A DNA stretch of 18,311 nucleotides from Pseudomonadota bacterium (lineage in GTDB: Bacteria; Pseudomonadota; Alphaproteobacteria; Caulobacterales; Caulobacteraceae): the NCBI GenBank assembly GCA_023436945.1, contig JAEZHG010000156.1, positions 1-18,311 of the forward strand, written 5' to 3'. A model generated the notes under the pieces. It made no database searches and was not told where the DNA came from. It was given only the letters and a program-made list of their open reading frames with translations. Position 1 is the stretch's first letter. Each line of letters begins with the position of its first letter. The translations under genes were made by a program, and so were the position numbers. This document shows positions 7,577 to 14,145 of the stretch, piece by piece.

Positions 7577-8230
7577 GTGACACCCCTGAGCGCGACCGCC
7601 GAACTGGCCCGTCCCGAGAATGTTTTGCCCCTGCTGGATTTCGCAGGGGTGGCCGTGTTTGCCGCCACCGGCGCGCTGGCTGCGGCCTATCAGAAACAGG
7701 ATGTGGTGACGTTCGCCTTCTTTGCCGCACTGACGGGTGTGGGCGGCGGTACGGTGCGTGATCTTCTGATCGGCGCGCCTGTATTCTGGGTGGCGGACTG
7801 GCGCTATCTGGCGGTGTGCCTGTTGGCTGCGGCGGCGGTGTGGATGGTCGGTCCGCGCACGTGGCGTTTCCGCGCTCTGATGTGGCTCGATGCCATCGGT
7901 CTGGCGGCCTATGGCGTGATGGGCGCGGCCAAGGCGGCGTCCTATGGCGTGGCTCCGCTGATCTGTGTGGTCATGGGCGTGCTGACGGCCTGTTTCGGGG
8001 GCATCGTGCGCGATGTGCTGGCGCACCAGCCGTCGATCCTGCTGCGCCGCGAGCTTTACATCTCTGCGGCCCTCTTGTCGGCGGCGGTGTTTGTGGGGCT
8101 GAAGGCCGTGTCTGTGCCGACGTGGTGGGCGGTGAGCATCGCCGTGGCTGCAGGCCTTGCCCTGCGCGCCGGAGCGATCCTGAAAGGCTGGAGCCTTCCG
8201 GCTTTCCCCAGCGCCCCGCAACGCCTGTAA
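7577..8230 (+). CDS. TRIC/UPF0126 family inner-membrane channel or transporter
   Basis: The 217-aa membrane protein is made of two homologous halves, the hallmark of UPF0126 proteins. These include bacterial TRIC cation channels and YicG-like proteins. Half one (about 21-66) opens with DFAGVAVFAATGA and ends GGGTVRD (56-62). Half two (about 105-150) opens with DAIGLAAYGVMGA and ends GGIVRD (141-146). The remainder holds further hydrophobic helices, about seven in total. The Gly-Gly-x-Val-Arg-Asp repeats mark the broken pore helices. The start is GTG at 7577 with GGAGG six bases upstream, inside the end of the glycosylase gene. Transported substrate cannot be assigned. Confidence 0.9.
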   Translation: MTPLSATAELARPENVLPLLDFAGVAVFAATGALAAAYQKQDVVTFAFFAALTGVGGGTVRDLLIGAPVFWVADWRYLAVCLLAAAAVWMVGPRTWRFRALMWLDAIGLAAYGVMGAAKAASYGVAPLICVVMGVLTACFGGIVRDVLAHQPSILLRRELYISAALLSAAVFVGLKAVSVPTWWAVSIAVAAGLALRAGAILKGWSLPAFPSAPQRL

Positions 8231-8305
8231 AAACCGGCCTGCAAGCTTTGCTTTAAAATAACCATGATCTTTAAGTCGTGGTTTTGAGCGGGAATCACGT
8301 TTATT

Positions 8306-8328
8306 CTTCCTTTGCCTGACGAAGGAAG
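8306..8328 (+). other. Hairpin in the HNH gene leader
   Basis: A 9-bp stem (one wobble) closes a CCTGA loop. Its 3' arm AAGGAAG is part of an AAGGAAGGAG stretch that looks like a ribosome-binding site for a very short frame at 8334. No T-run follows. Confidence 0.45.
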
Positions 8329-8333
8329 GAGAC

Positions 8334-8360
8334 GTGTCTTCAGTCCCGTTGCGTCCATAG
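8334..8360 (+). CDS. Possible 8-codon leader peptide upstream of the HNH gene
   Basis: A GTG start behind a strong GGAAGGAG reads eight codons (VSSVPLRP) to TAG and ends 26 bases before the HNH start. It has no recognisable attenuator composition. It may be a chance frame; the strength of the Shine-Dalgarno sequence is the only support. Confidence 0.2.
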   Translation: MSSVPLRP

Positions 8361-8385
8361 ATTGCCGTGCTGGAGGGCTTGCGTG

Positions 8386-8955
8386 ATGCAGCTTCTCACA
8401 AGTGCGCCCTCGGGCTTTCCAGCCCTCGTTCTGAATGCCGATTTCAGACCGCTTTCCTATTACCCGCTGTCGCTCTGGCCGTGGGAAGAGGTCATCAAGG
8501 CGGTATGGCAAGACCGCGTCGAGGTGGTCGCCACCTATGACAAGGTGGTGCGAAGCCCCTCGAGGGAGATGCAGCTACCCAGTGTGGTCTGCCTCAAATC
8601 CTACATAGACCAGGACCGCAATCCGGCCTTTACGCGGTTCAATGTCTTCCTGCGCGACGGTTTTCGCTGCCAGTATTGCGGCGAGCGCGGCACGTCAGGA
8701 GACCTGACCTTCGATCACATCCTGCCGCGATCACAGGGCGGGATCACCTCATGGACCAATATCGTCACGGCATGTGGCCCCTGTAATCTGCGCAAAGGTG
8801 GCCGCACGCCCATGCAGGCCCAGATGCCGCTACGCCGCAAGGTCAATCGCCCGTCATCATGGCAACTCCAGCAAGCCGGACGACGCTTCCCGCCCCAGAA
8901 CCTGCACAAGACATGGATCGATTACCTTTATTGGGACATCGAACTAGAGGCTTAG
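8386..8955 (+). CDS. HNH endonuclease family protein
   Basis: The 189-aa protein has a C-terminal HNH (treble-clef) nuclease domain. CQYCG (Cys95, Cys98) and CGPC (Cys130, Cys133) bind zinc. The catalytic region reads FDHILPRSQGG with Asp110-His111, and NIVTAC supplies the second motif Asn. Residues 1-70 form the short N-terminal domain with VLNADFRPLSYYPLS seen in chromosomal HNH proteins of alphaproteobacteria. The role is unknown; these are generally not restriction enzymes, since no methylase lies nearby. The ATG at 8386 follows GGAGGG, with GTG at 8383 as an alternative. Its last 14 codons are repeated at 9701-9742, so the gene end lies at a recombination junction. Confidence 0.88.
   Translation: MQLLTSAPSGFPALVLNADFRPLSYYPLSLWPWEEVIKAVWQDRVEVVATYDKVVRSPSREMQLPSVVCLKSYIDQDRNPAFTRFNVFLRDGFRCQYCGERGTSGDLTFDHILPRSQGGITSWTNIVTACGPCNLRKGGRTPMQAQMPLRRKVNRPSSWQLQQAGRRFPPQNLHKTWIDYLYWDIELEA
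8914..8955 (+). repeat. Left copy of a 42-base direct repeat (3' end of the HNH gene)
   Basis: These bases encode WIDYLYWDIELEA plus stop in the intact HNH gene. They match 9701-9742 at 34 of 42 positions, and every difference is synonymous. The two copies flank 745 bp. Confidence 0.85.
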
Positions 8956-9042
8956 GGCCTGTTATCGGGCCGTTTGAACGACCGCTAAGGGTGGAAAGCA
9001 GACAGAGATCATGGTTCTCTAAGCTTGAAAGTGGAGGAGCTG

Positions 9043-9603
9043 ATGATCGAGTTCATAGGGATGCTGCTGGCGGGACTGCTGACTTGGGGGGCAGCCGAGC
9101 CCACGGGACCCAGCGATAACGCTCATCAAGTCCAGATGCCGGTGAATGACATCGTGCAAGCTGGTGGAAGCGTCGCCCCTACCGCGTGGACGGCTGTCGG
9201 CTCGAACCGGACGCGACCCGCCCTGAGCTATTATGAGGCCGGTCGTCCTGCGATGGTGCTTACCTGTGAAGGCATTTCTACAAACGTGCAGGTTCGAGGC
9301 TTCACGCCGAAGCAGGCATGGCCCCAGCCGGAAATGATGATCCGCTTAGGTGACGTCACGCGCTCTGCATCCCCTGATGTTCGGAATATCGGGACGCAAG
9401 TGGCCTATGAAGTCCACTTCGGCATCGCTGATGACGTGCTCCAACAGATCGCTGTCTCGGCCCCTATTACTGTGGACTTCAATGGCGAAACCCGCACGTT
9501 CCCAAGTCTACCTGAAGATCTTCGACGTAGCTTCACTGACGCGTGCGCAGCTTTGGTGCCTCCTGGCATGAGAGCCTCAGGAGCGGGCGTTCCGAAGGTC
9601 TGA
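9043..9603 (+). CDS. Secreted hypothetical protein in the inserted segment, paralogue of the 6300-6794 product
   Basis: No family is recognised. The 186-aa product has a hydrophobic N-terminus (residues 2-17) typical of a signal peptide, then a periplasmic-type region with Cys75 (LTCEG) and Cys168 (TDAC). The order of LTC-x-G, QV-x-G, MMI, Asn-x-x-Thr and Phe-x-x-Ala-Cys matches the protein at 6300-6794. The start at 9043 follows GGAGGAG; a TTG at 9025 is less likely. Codon choice is less G+C-biased than in the neighbours, with more CGA, ACA, TCT and GCA. Lying between two copies of the HNH gene end, it was probably acquired by recombination. Function is unknown. Confidence 0.68.
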   Translation: MIEFIGMLLAGLLTWGAAEPTGPSDNAHQVQMPVNDIVQAGGSVAPTAWTAVGSNRTRPALSYYEAGRPAMVLTCEGISTNVQVRGFTPKQAWPQPEMMIRLGDVTRSASPDVRNIGTQVAYEVHFGIADDVLQQIAVSAPITVDFNGETRTFPSLPEDLRRSFTDACAALVPPGMRASGAGVPKV

Positions 9604-9700
9604 GATGGGTCGATTTCAGACATTTGAATTTCCTCCCGAACTGGACATTCACAGCTTCACTGAATGACATCCGCTTAGCTGTGTAACGTCATACATAAGC

Positions 9701-9742
9701 TGGATCGACTATTTGTATTGGGACATCGAGCTTGAGGCGTAA
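9701..9742 (+). pseudogene. Remnant 3' end of a second HNH gene allele
   Basis: In one frame these bases read WIDYLYWDIELEA and stop, identical in protein to the end of the HNH gene at 8386-8955. Eight of 42 bases differ, all silently. The similarity fades upstream, where only CATAAG might correspond to the preceding His-Lys codons. It ends seven bases from the convergent serine hydrolase, which is probably the original gene arrangement. Confidence 0.85.
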
Positions 9743-9749
9743 ACTCCAC

Positions 9750-10913
9750 CTATTGAGGCGCAGCGTCTACCGCATCGGCGATCTGTTTCAGCAGGGCGCT
9801 GCGGGCTTGGCTGTGCTGTGTTCCTGTGGCGTTTGGCCATGAGGACAGGATCACCACCACGGTCTTGCGCCGAGGGTCGATGGTGATGGACTGGCCAAAG
9901 ATGCCATAGGCCCCGAAGCGGCCCTCGGGATGGGTCCACCACTGGAAGCCATAGCCTTCGCCCGCTTCACCGATATCGGCCTGTTTGGAGGTGGCCTGTG
10001 CCAGCCAGCCGTCGGGCAGAATGCTTTGCCCCCCTGCCATGCCGCCATCCAGTACGAACTGGCCGACGCGGCCCCAGTCCCGCAAGCTGGCCATGACGCA
10101 GCAGCCGCTGGCCTCCTGACCGGCCTCGTCGATCATCCATCCGGCCTCGCGCTCCATGCCGTAGGGAGCCCAGAGTTTTTCGGACAGATAATCGGCCAGT
10201 GACTTGCCCGTGGCGCGGCGGATCAGCACGCCGATCAACTGGGTCTCGCCCGTGGAATAGTGCCAGCGGCGGCCCGGCTCGTGGGCGCGTTCCAACTGGC
10301 GCATATAGTGGAGCGTCGGGTCCATGCCGCCTGTGTCTCGCGGTTCGAAGAAGCGGGCCACATCGGCGTTGGGGTCGGTATAGTCCTCGTTCCAGCGCGC
10401 GCCGGAGGACATGGTCAGAAGCTGGCGCACGGTCACGCCGTCATAGGCGCTGCCCTCCAGTTCCGGCAGATAGCGGACAATAGGGGTCTCGAGGCTTTCG
10501 ATCGCGCCATCCTTGATGGCCGCGCCCACGAGGGTGGAGGTCAGGGACTTGGCCACCGAGAACGAGGTCCAGCGTCCCTCCGGTCCAAAGCCGAGGCCGT
10601 AGCGTTCAAACCTGATCTTGCCGTCCTGCAGCACAAGGATGCCCGCGGTTCGCTCCTGCGCCATATAGGCCGACACATCCAGATCGAGCGGCGCGCCGTC
10701 GGGCAGGGGATGCACGGTCGTACCTGTTTTCACCACACGGTGCGGGACAATCCGCTCCATGGCGCGAAAGCCTGCATCGCGGGCCTCCTGCGACCAGAAC
10801 AGGACCTGTGACGGCTTTTCGAGCGTGGGTAGTTCTTGTGCCGCCGCCACCGAGGCGAACATACCCAGAGATACGGCCACGGCCGCTGCGCAGATACCGA
10901 TCCGACGTTTCAT
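9750..10913 (-). CDS. Secreted serine hydrolase, beta-lactamase fold (6-aminohexanoate-dimer hydrolase-like)
   Basis: The 387-aa product has a signal peptide (residues 1-25, ending SVAAA). It also has the active-site motif Ser119-x-x-Lys122 (SVAK). The second motif is Tyr219-Ser-Thr (YST) in place of the usual Tyr-x-Asn. The third HxG motif is not seen; FGQS occupies its place. This pattern and the YSTGETQLIG segment resemble esterase and 6-aminohexanoate-dimer hydrolase-like members of the fold rather than true beta-lactamases. Substrate is unknown. The frame opens at 11033, but ATG at 10913 with GAGGG upstream gives the proper signal peptide. It is divergent from the LuxR-type gene, with 166 bp between them. 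Confidence 0.88.
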   Translation of the reverse strand: MKRRIGICAAAVAVSLGMFASVAAAQELPTLEKPSQVLFWSQEARDAGFRAMERIVPHRVVKTGTTVHPLPDGAPLDLDVSAYMAQERTAGILVLQDGKIRFERYGLGFGPEGRWTSFSVAKSLTSTLVGAAIKDGAIESLETPIVRYLPELEGSAYDGVTVRQLLTMSSGARWNEDYTDPNADVARFFEPRDTGGMDPTLHYMRQLERAHEPGRRWHYSTGETQLIGVLIRRATGKSLADYLSEKLWAPYGMEREAGWMIDEAGQEASGCCVMASLRDWGRVGQFVLDGGMAGGQSILPDGWLAQATSKQADIGEAGEGYGFQWWTHPEGRFGAYGIFGQSITIDPRRKTVVVILSSWPNATGTQHSQARSALLKQIADAVDAAPQ

Positions 10914-11079
10914 CTTGCCCTCGCCTATATTCCGGAGGTGAAGCTGACCCCGATGTGCCGCGATTTGCAAATCTTTGATTTTGCTCTTCCAGCCAAGCTT
11001 TTGATGTAACGCCGATATATAATTAATAGACACTCACGGTGTAGTTGTTTACCACTCCCCTTAAGTTGCGGAGGGCGTT

Positions 11080-11682
11080 GTGGTTCAGTTTGTCGAGGAC
11101 AGAGTTCAACCAGAAGCCAGCTTGGAGCGGGAAGCCGATTACGCCGAGGCGTGGGGCCAAACGTGTCGGCGCGCGGCTATGATCGTCACCCCGTCTCTGC
11201 ATGTTCTCTGGACCAATGAAGAAGGCCGCAAACTCATTGAGAGCGATAGCGACCTGTTCGTTGACGGCTATCGTCTGTCGTTCTCACAGCGGGCGAATGA
11301 TGTCCGCTTTGCCAATTTTATCGAAACTCTGGGTGATGATCCGGCTGCCTGGGTTCTGGCACGTCAGGACGGGACATCGTGCCTGATCATCCGCGTGGTC
11401 CGTATAGCGCTGGGTGCATCCCAGGGACTGGTTCTGGCCTTTAGCGATACACGCGAAACGCGCAAACTCTGGGCAGACTTCAGCGGGGCGCTGGGGCTGA
11501 CAGTTGCCGAGGGCAACATCCTGCGCCGTCTGGTGGATGGAGAGTCGGTGGTGAATGTCGCCGCCGATCTGGGCATCAGTGTCGAGACGGCCCGCACCCA
11601 CGTTAAACGCTCCTATGCCAAGTTGGGTGTTGGCAACCGCGAGGAAATGTTCGCGCGTATCTCGCCGTTCAGGATGAACTGA
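11080..11682 (+). CDS. LuxR-type (FixJ/NarL helix-turn-helix) transcriptional regulator
   Basis: The 200-aa protein has a C-terminal LuxR-type DNA-binding domain at about 138-195. GLTVAEGNILRRLVDGES leads into the recognition helix region DLGISVETARTHVKRSYAKLG, then VGNREE. The N-terminal 130 residues have no response-regulator aspartate pocket; MIVTPSLHVLWTNEEGR (34-50) resembles the start of a PAS-like sensor fold. The start is GTG at 11080 with GGAGG six bases upstream. It lies 577 bp before the pilus locus in the same direction, so it may control that locus, or the divergent hydrolase. Both are inferences from position only. Confidence 0.85.
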   Translation: MVQFVEDRVQPEASLEREADYAEAWGQTCRRAAMIVTPSLHVLWTNEEGRKLIESDSDLFVDGYRLSFSQRANDVRFANFIETLGDDPAAWVLARQDGTSCLIIRVVRIALGASQGLVLAFSDTRETRKLWADFSGALGLTVAEGNILRRLVDGESVVNVAADLGISVETARTHVKRSYAKLGVGNREEMFARISPFRMN

Positions 11683-11716
11683 GCAAACACTTTCCGGCTG
11701 AATCACAGGTTTCGAA

Positions 11717-11757
11717 TTTCGCGTCCTAGGCGATGCGAAACGGCATGAGCTTTGCCG
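11717..11757 (+). terminator. Possible weak termination region after the LuxR-type gene
   Basis: Two hairpins lie in tandem: TTTCGC with GCGAAA (11717-11722, 11735-11740) and CGGCA with TGCCG (11741-11745, 11753-11757). Neither is followed by a real T-run, so efficient intrinsic termination is doubtful. Confidence 0.25.
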
Positions 11758-11972
11758 AATTCTACCGTCAGGGGAATGGTGTGCTTAAGTGAAACAAATG
11801 TGGCGAAAAGCTGTCAGGCGATCAGGCGACCTACTGAGTATTTTCCACAATTTATGGTTAAAATCCTCAAAATCATAAGTCAAATAAGCCATTGTAATAA
11901 ATAAACATTTTAGAGAAAAACCGTCCTGATGTATAACGATGGTTTTGTAAAGATAGTTAAAATGACTTCTCA

Positions 11973-11988
11973 TCCCCAATTGTGGGGA
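11973..11988 (+). promoter_or_regulatory. Inverted repeat TCCCCA-N4-TGGGGA, possible operator
   Basis: Perfect 6-base arms around ATTG, 32 bp upstream of the CtrA-type box. The size and symmetry fit a dimeric regulator site; the nearby LuxR-type protein is one candidate, without direct evidence. Confidence 0.35.
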
Positions 11989-12020
11989 CGCGGCCAAAAT
12001 ATGGCGCATCTAGGTTCAAC

Positions 12021-12035
12021 TTAAGAAAGCGTTAA
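12021..12035 (+). promoter_or_regulatory. CtrA-type box (TTAA-N7-TTAA) upstream of the pilin genes
   Basis: TTAA, GAAAGCG and TTAA match both half-sites and the seven-base spacing of the CtrA consensus, although the consensus C after the second half-site is G. The arms extend to the inverted repeat ACTTAA/TTAAGT (12019-12037). It lies 225 bp before the first pilin start. CtrA is the cell-cycle master regulator of Caulobacterales and controls flagellar and type IV pilin genes. Confidence 0.5.
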
Positions 12036-12134
12036 GTCTTTCCTCTGGCAGAGCCCGTTCATGCTGACTTCGTGACAGCACAGGGCGTGGGCGCTTCAGG
12101 GGCATTGTGAGCTTTCCAGTACCTGATGCGTTTG

Positions 12135-12217
12135 CTCCCGGTTTTCGGGAGGGTTGGCCGACCGTCTACCTGTCAGGGAAGACTGCTCGGTTTGGAAAAA
12201 CCGACCGGATGTCCGGT
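12135..12217 (+). other. Three short hairpins in the first pilin leader
   Basis: CTCCCG/CGGGAG (12135-12151), CGGTTT/AAACCG (12188-12203) and ACCGG/CCGGT (12204-12217) lie in series before the pilin ribosome-binding site at 12250. None has a terminator T-run. They may stabilise the mRNA or serve control. Confidence 0.35.
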
Positions 12218-12259
12218 CCCGTGTGGGGCTCCATCAGCCTCGACATATAGGAGACGAGA

Positions 12260-12850
12260 ATGAAAACCATCCTGATGACTGCAGTTGCTGCAGCTACCCT
12301 GATCGCCGCTCCGGCTTTCGCCCAGACTTCTTCGACCATCAACCTGAACGGCACTGTTGCCAATCAGTGCGGCAAGGACAACCACTCGGGTGGCTACGAT
12401 ACGCACCCTGACTATACGCGTGGTGATGTGAACCTCGGCATCATCCAGTTGGACAATGGTCAACTGCTGGAAGACACCGTAATCGCCGAGAAGCGCAGCT
12501 TCGGTAACATGTGGTGCAACTTCGCCACCACCGTTCGTCTTGAAGTGTCGCAGGTTAAAACCTCGAACACCACGACGGATGTCACCTCTTTCGCGAACAG
12601 CTTCGACGTTGAAGTCGAAGGTCCGGTGATCAACGCCTATCTCAACGGCGGCGCTATCCGCTCGAACGGTGCTGTGAACGGCTTCCAATCGCGCGCTCTG
12701 CCGGGTGCATTCGAGACCGGTGCTGGTCAATACTCCAGCCTGTCGACCATCAAGGTTCTGCGCAAGGCACGTCCGGTTGGCACCGGCTACCTGCGTCCGG
12801 TCGCTGGTACCTACACCGGCGCAATCACTCTGACGGTTGGCGTAAGCTAA
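12260..12850 (+). CDS. Pilin-like subunit 1 of a chaperone-usher locus, probable major subunit
   Basis: The 196-aa secreted subunit has a signal peptide at 1-21, cut at AFA|QT or nearby. The mature N-terminus (SSTINLNGTV) alternates hydrophobic and polar residues, as expected for a donor strand inserted into the next subunit. Cys37 and Cys86 (MWCN) form the Cys...Cys-Asn pair common to all seven subunits. The C-terminus AGTYTGAITLTVGV is the shared last strand. It is placed first behind the leader, has a strong GGAG site, favours common codons (AAC, CTG, GGC/GGT, AAG), and is followed by a stable hairpin. These features suggest high expression, hence the major-subunit call. Family assignment to the spore-coat-U/Csu class is by architecture and context, not a close match. 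Confidence 0.75.
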   Translation: MKTILMTAVAAATLIAAPAFAQTSSTINLNGTVANQCGKDNHSGGYDTHPDYTRGDVNLGIIQLDNGQLLEDTVIAEKRSFGNMWCNFATTVRLEVSQVKTSNTTTDVTSFANSFDVEVEGPVINAYLNGGAIRSNGAVNGFQSRALPGAFETGAGQYSSLSTIKVLRKARPVGTGYLRPVAGTYTGAITLTVGVS

Positions 12851-12864
12851 GCGACGGGATTTGG

Positions 12865-12890
12865 GGCGGTCTGGCATTGTCCGGACCGCC
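12865..12890 (+). other. Stable intercistronic hairpin after pilin-like subunit 1
   Basis: A 10-bp stem (12865-12874 with 12881-12890, one T-G wobble) closes a six-base loop 14 bases after the stop codon. No T-run follows. It could protect the upstream mRNA from 3' decay or cause partial termination, giving more of the first subunit than of the rest. Confidence 0.55.
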
Positions 12891-12918
12891 TACTATCCGT
12901 GCTGAGCTGATTGCTCCG

Positions 12919-13536
12919 ATGATGGCGACCCCCTCCAAACATATGGCTCTGGGCCTTGGCTTTGCGCTGAGCGTGCTGGTGGCATCGACGGCTTGCGCCG
13001 AGGTGTCTGCGGCATCGGGCAGTGGCAGCGGCTATACGGCACTGGATGCACCGCTCGGCTCTCCGGTCGAGTTGGAGGTCGAGATCGTCGGATCGATTGC
13101 GGCCCGCTGCGAGATGACCTCGTCTGCGCTGCTGGTCGGAGATGTGGATTTGAAATCCTCTGGCGAGACCAGAGCCGATTTCGGTCTCAACTGTAATGCG
13201 CCGTTTACGGTGCAACTGCGCTCGCAATCGGGTGCTTTCGTAAACGCCGCTCCGCCTCAGGGCATTCTCGACCGCGCCGCCTATGAGGTGTCGGTGGATG
13301 TGGTGACCGATAACGGTCGCCGCGAACTGGGCTGGTGCGATGCAGAGGCCCTGGCCGCCAGTGCCAAGGCTGGGTGCGCCTTTTCCCCCCAGAATGGTGG
13401 CTGGTCCTCGGGCGAGGAAACCGCCATCGGCAAGAGCGGCACGGTCCGCTTGCGCTGGAATGACAATGACCGGTCGGCGCCGCTGTTTGGCGACTATCGG
13501 GACCAAATCACAATCGAGCTGAAGGTGCGGGCATGA
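12919..13536 (+). CDS. Pilin-like subunit 2, spore-coat-U (SCPU)-type
   Basis: Of the seven subunits this one looks most like the SCPU domain of Csu-type pili. It has Cys64 and Cys92-Asn93 with FTVQLRSQSG after it, a central YEV strand and a final GDYRDQITIELKV. At 205 aa it differs from the others in two ways. A Ser/Gly/Ala-rich stretch of about 35 residues precedes the first cysteine, and a second cysteine pair is present (Cys140 and Cys153). The signal peptide lies at about 8-27 (ending ACA). The start is uncertain: ATG at 12919 or 12922 lacks a clear ribosome-binding site, and the frame is open from 12877. Its end overlaps a possible ATGA start of the next gene. It may be a tip or minor subunit (inference). 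Confidence 0.75.
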   Translation: MMATPSKHMALGLGFALSVLVASTACAEVSAASGSGSGYTALDAPLGSPVELEVEIVGSIAARCEMTSSALLVGDVDLKSSGETRADFGLNCNAPFTVQLRSQSGAFVNAAPPQGILDRAAYEVSVDVVTDNGRRELGWCDAEALAASAKAGCAFSPQNGGWSSGEETAIGKSGTVRLRWNDNDRSAPLFGDYRDQITIELKVRA

Positions 13537-13583
13537 ACCATCGCACACGCAGCATGCCTGTCCGCTTTCTCGAGGAGACGCCT

Positions 13584-14120
13584 ATGAAACGCTCATACGT
13601 CTATTCCGGTATCTATGCCGGTGCCATGGCCCTGACACTCCTGTCGGGCGCGGCAATGGCGCAGGATAGTGAAACCCTGACCATCCAGACGTCGGTGGCC
13701 CCCTATTGCAAGGCGCTGCCGACCTCCGGTTCGACACTGCAACTGGGCGAACTGGCCGATGGCAATGGCTTCGTGGTCAATGAGTTTGCGGGCTTCAACT
13801 ACATCGGCATCTCGCTGAGCCACTGGTGCAATGCGCCAACGACGGTGACGCTCTCGACAGTGCCGCTCCTTCACACGCAGGTCACCACGGTCACCGATCC
13901 GGCAAGCTTTACCAACCGCGTCGACTACAAGGCGGAATGGCAGTGGGGCGGCTTTTCCAGCTCCAAACTGACGACCGCCGGTGACGATGTATTCGCGGTG
14001 AACACCGCCAATATCGGCGAGCTTCGCATCCTCGTGACCGACCCCTTCACGGACGGCAACAAGCGTCCGATCGGCGGCGACTATGTCGGCGCTGTGACCA
14101 TCACCATTGCAGCCCAATAA
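13584..14120 (+). CDS. Pilin-like subunit 3
   Basis: The 178-aa secreted subunit has a signal peptide ending SGAAMA at residue 26, then a donor-strand-like SETLTIQTSV. The Cys42...Cys82-Asn83 (HWCN) pair is followed by PTTVTL. A central block FTNRVDYKAEW matches FTRTVSYDALL of subunit 4 in position. The end is GGDYVGAVTITI, with Gly two residues after the conserved Tyr, as in subunits 1 and 4. The ATG at 13584 follows GAGGAG and gives a normal signal peptide. An ATG at 13533 overlapping the previous stop is possible but would leave a long basic leader. Same operon and direction as its neighbours. Confidence 0.75.
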   Translation: MKRSYVYSGIYAGAMALTLLSGAAMAQDSETLTIQTSVAPYCKALPTSGSTLQLGELADGNGFVVNEFAGFNYIGISLSHWCNAPTTVTLSTVPLLHTQVTTVTDPASFTNRVDYKAEWQWGGFSSSKLTTAGDDVFAVNTANIGELRILVTDPFTDGNKRPIGGDYVGAVTITIAAQ

Positions 14121-14145
14121 CCGGACGGAAAACGGAGACCTCGAC

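Larger units (their letters stand above)
11683..12259 (+). promoter_or_regulatory. 577-bp A+T-richer leader region of the pilus locus
   Basis: No convincing gene lies here. The part from about 11780 to 12040 is visibly more A+T-rich than its surroundings. It holds a tandem octamer (TCAGGCGA twice, 11814-11829), an inverted repeat at 11973-11988 and a CtrA-type box at 12021-12035. Between 12135 and 12217 there are three short hairpins. It most likely contains the pilus promoter and a long untranslated leader. No clear -35/-10 pair could be assigned. Confidence 0.5.

Noticed and set aside
8386..8955. HNH gene as part of a restriction or other defence system
   Set aside because: No methylase, helicase or partner gene lies nearby, and the form matches ordinary chromosomal HNH proteins.
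8956..9700. Insertion sequence or phage satellite
   Set aside because: No transposase, integrase or terminal inverted repeat is present; the only flanking repeat is the diverged HNH gene end, so recombination is the better reading.
11785..12009. 74-aa reading frame on the minus strand in the pilus leader
   Set aside because: It lies in A+T-richer DNA, has no ribosome-binding site or recognisable composition, and overlaps likely regulatory sequence.
12046..12066. Sigma-54-like promoter (TGGCA ... TGCT)
   Set aside because: The GG and GC elements are 14 bases apart instead of the required 10.
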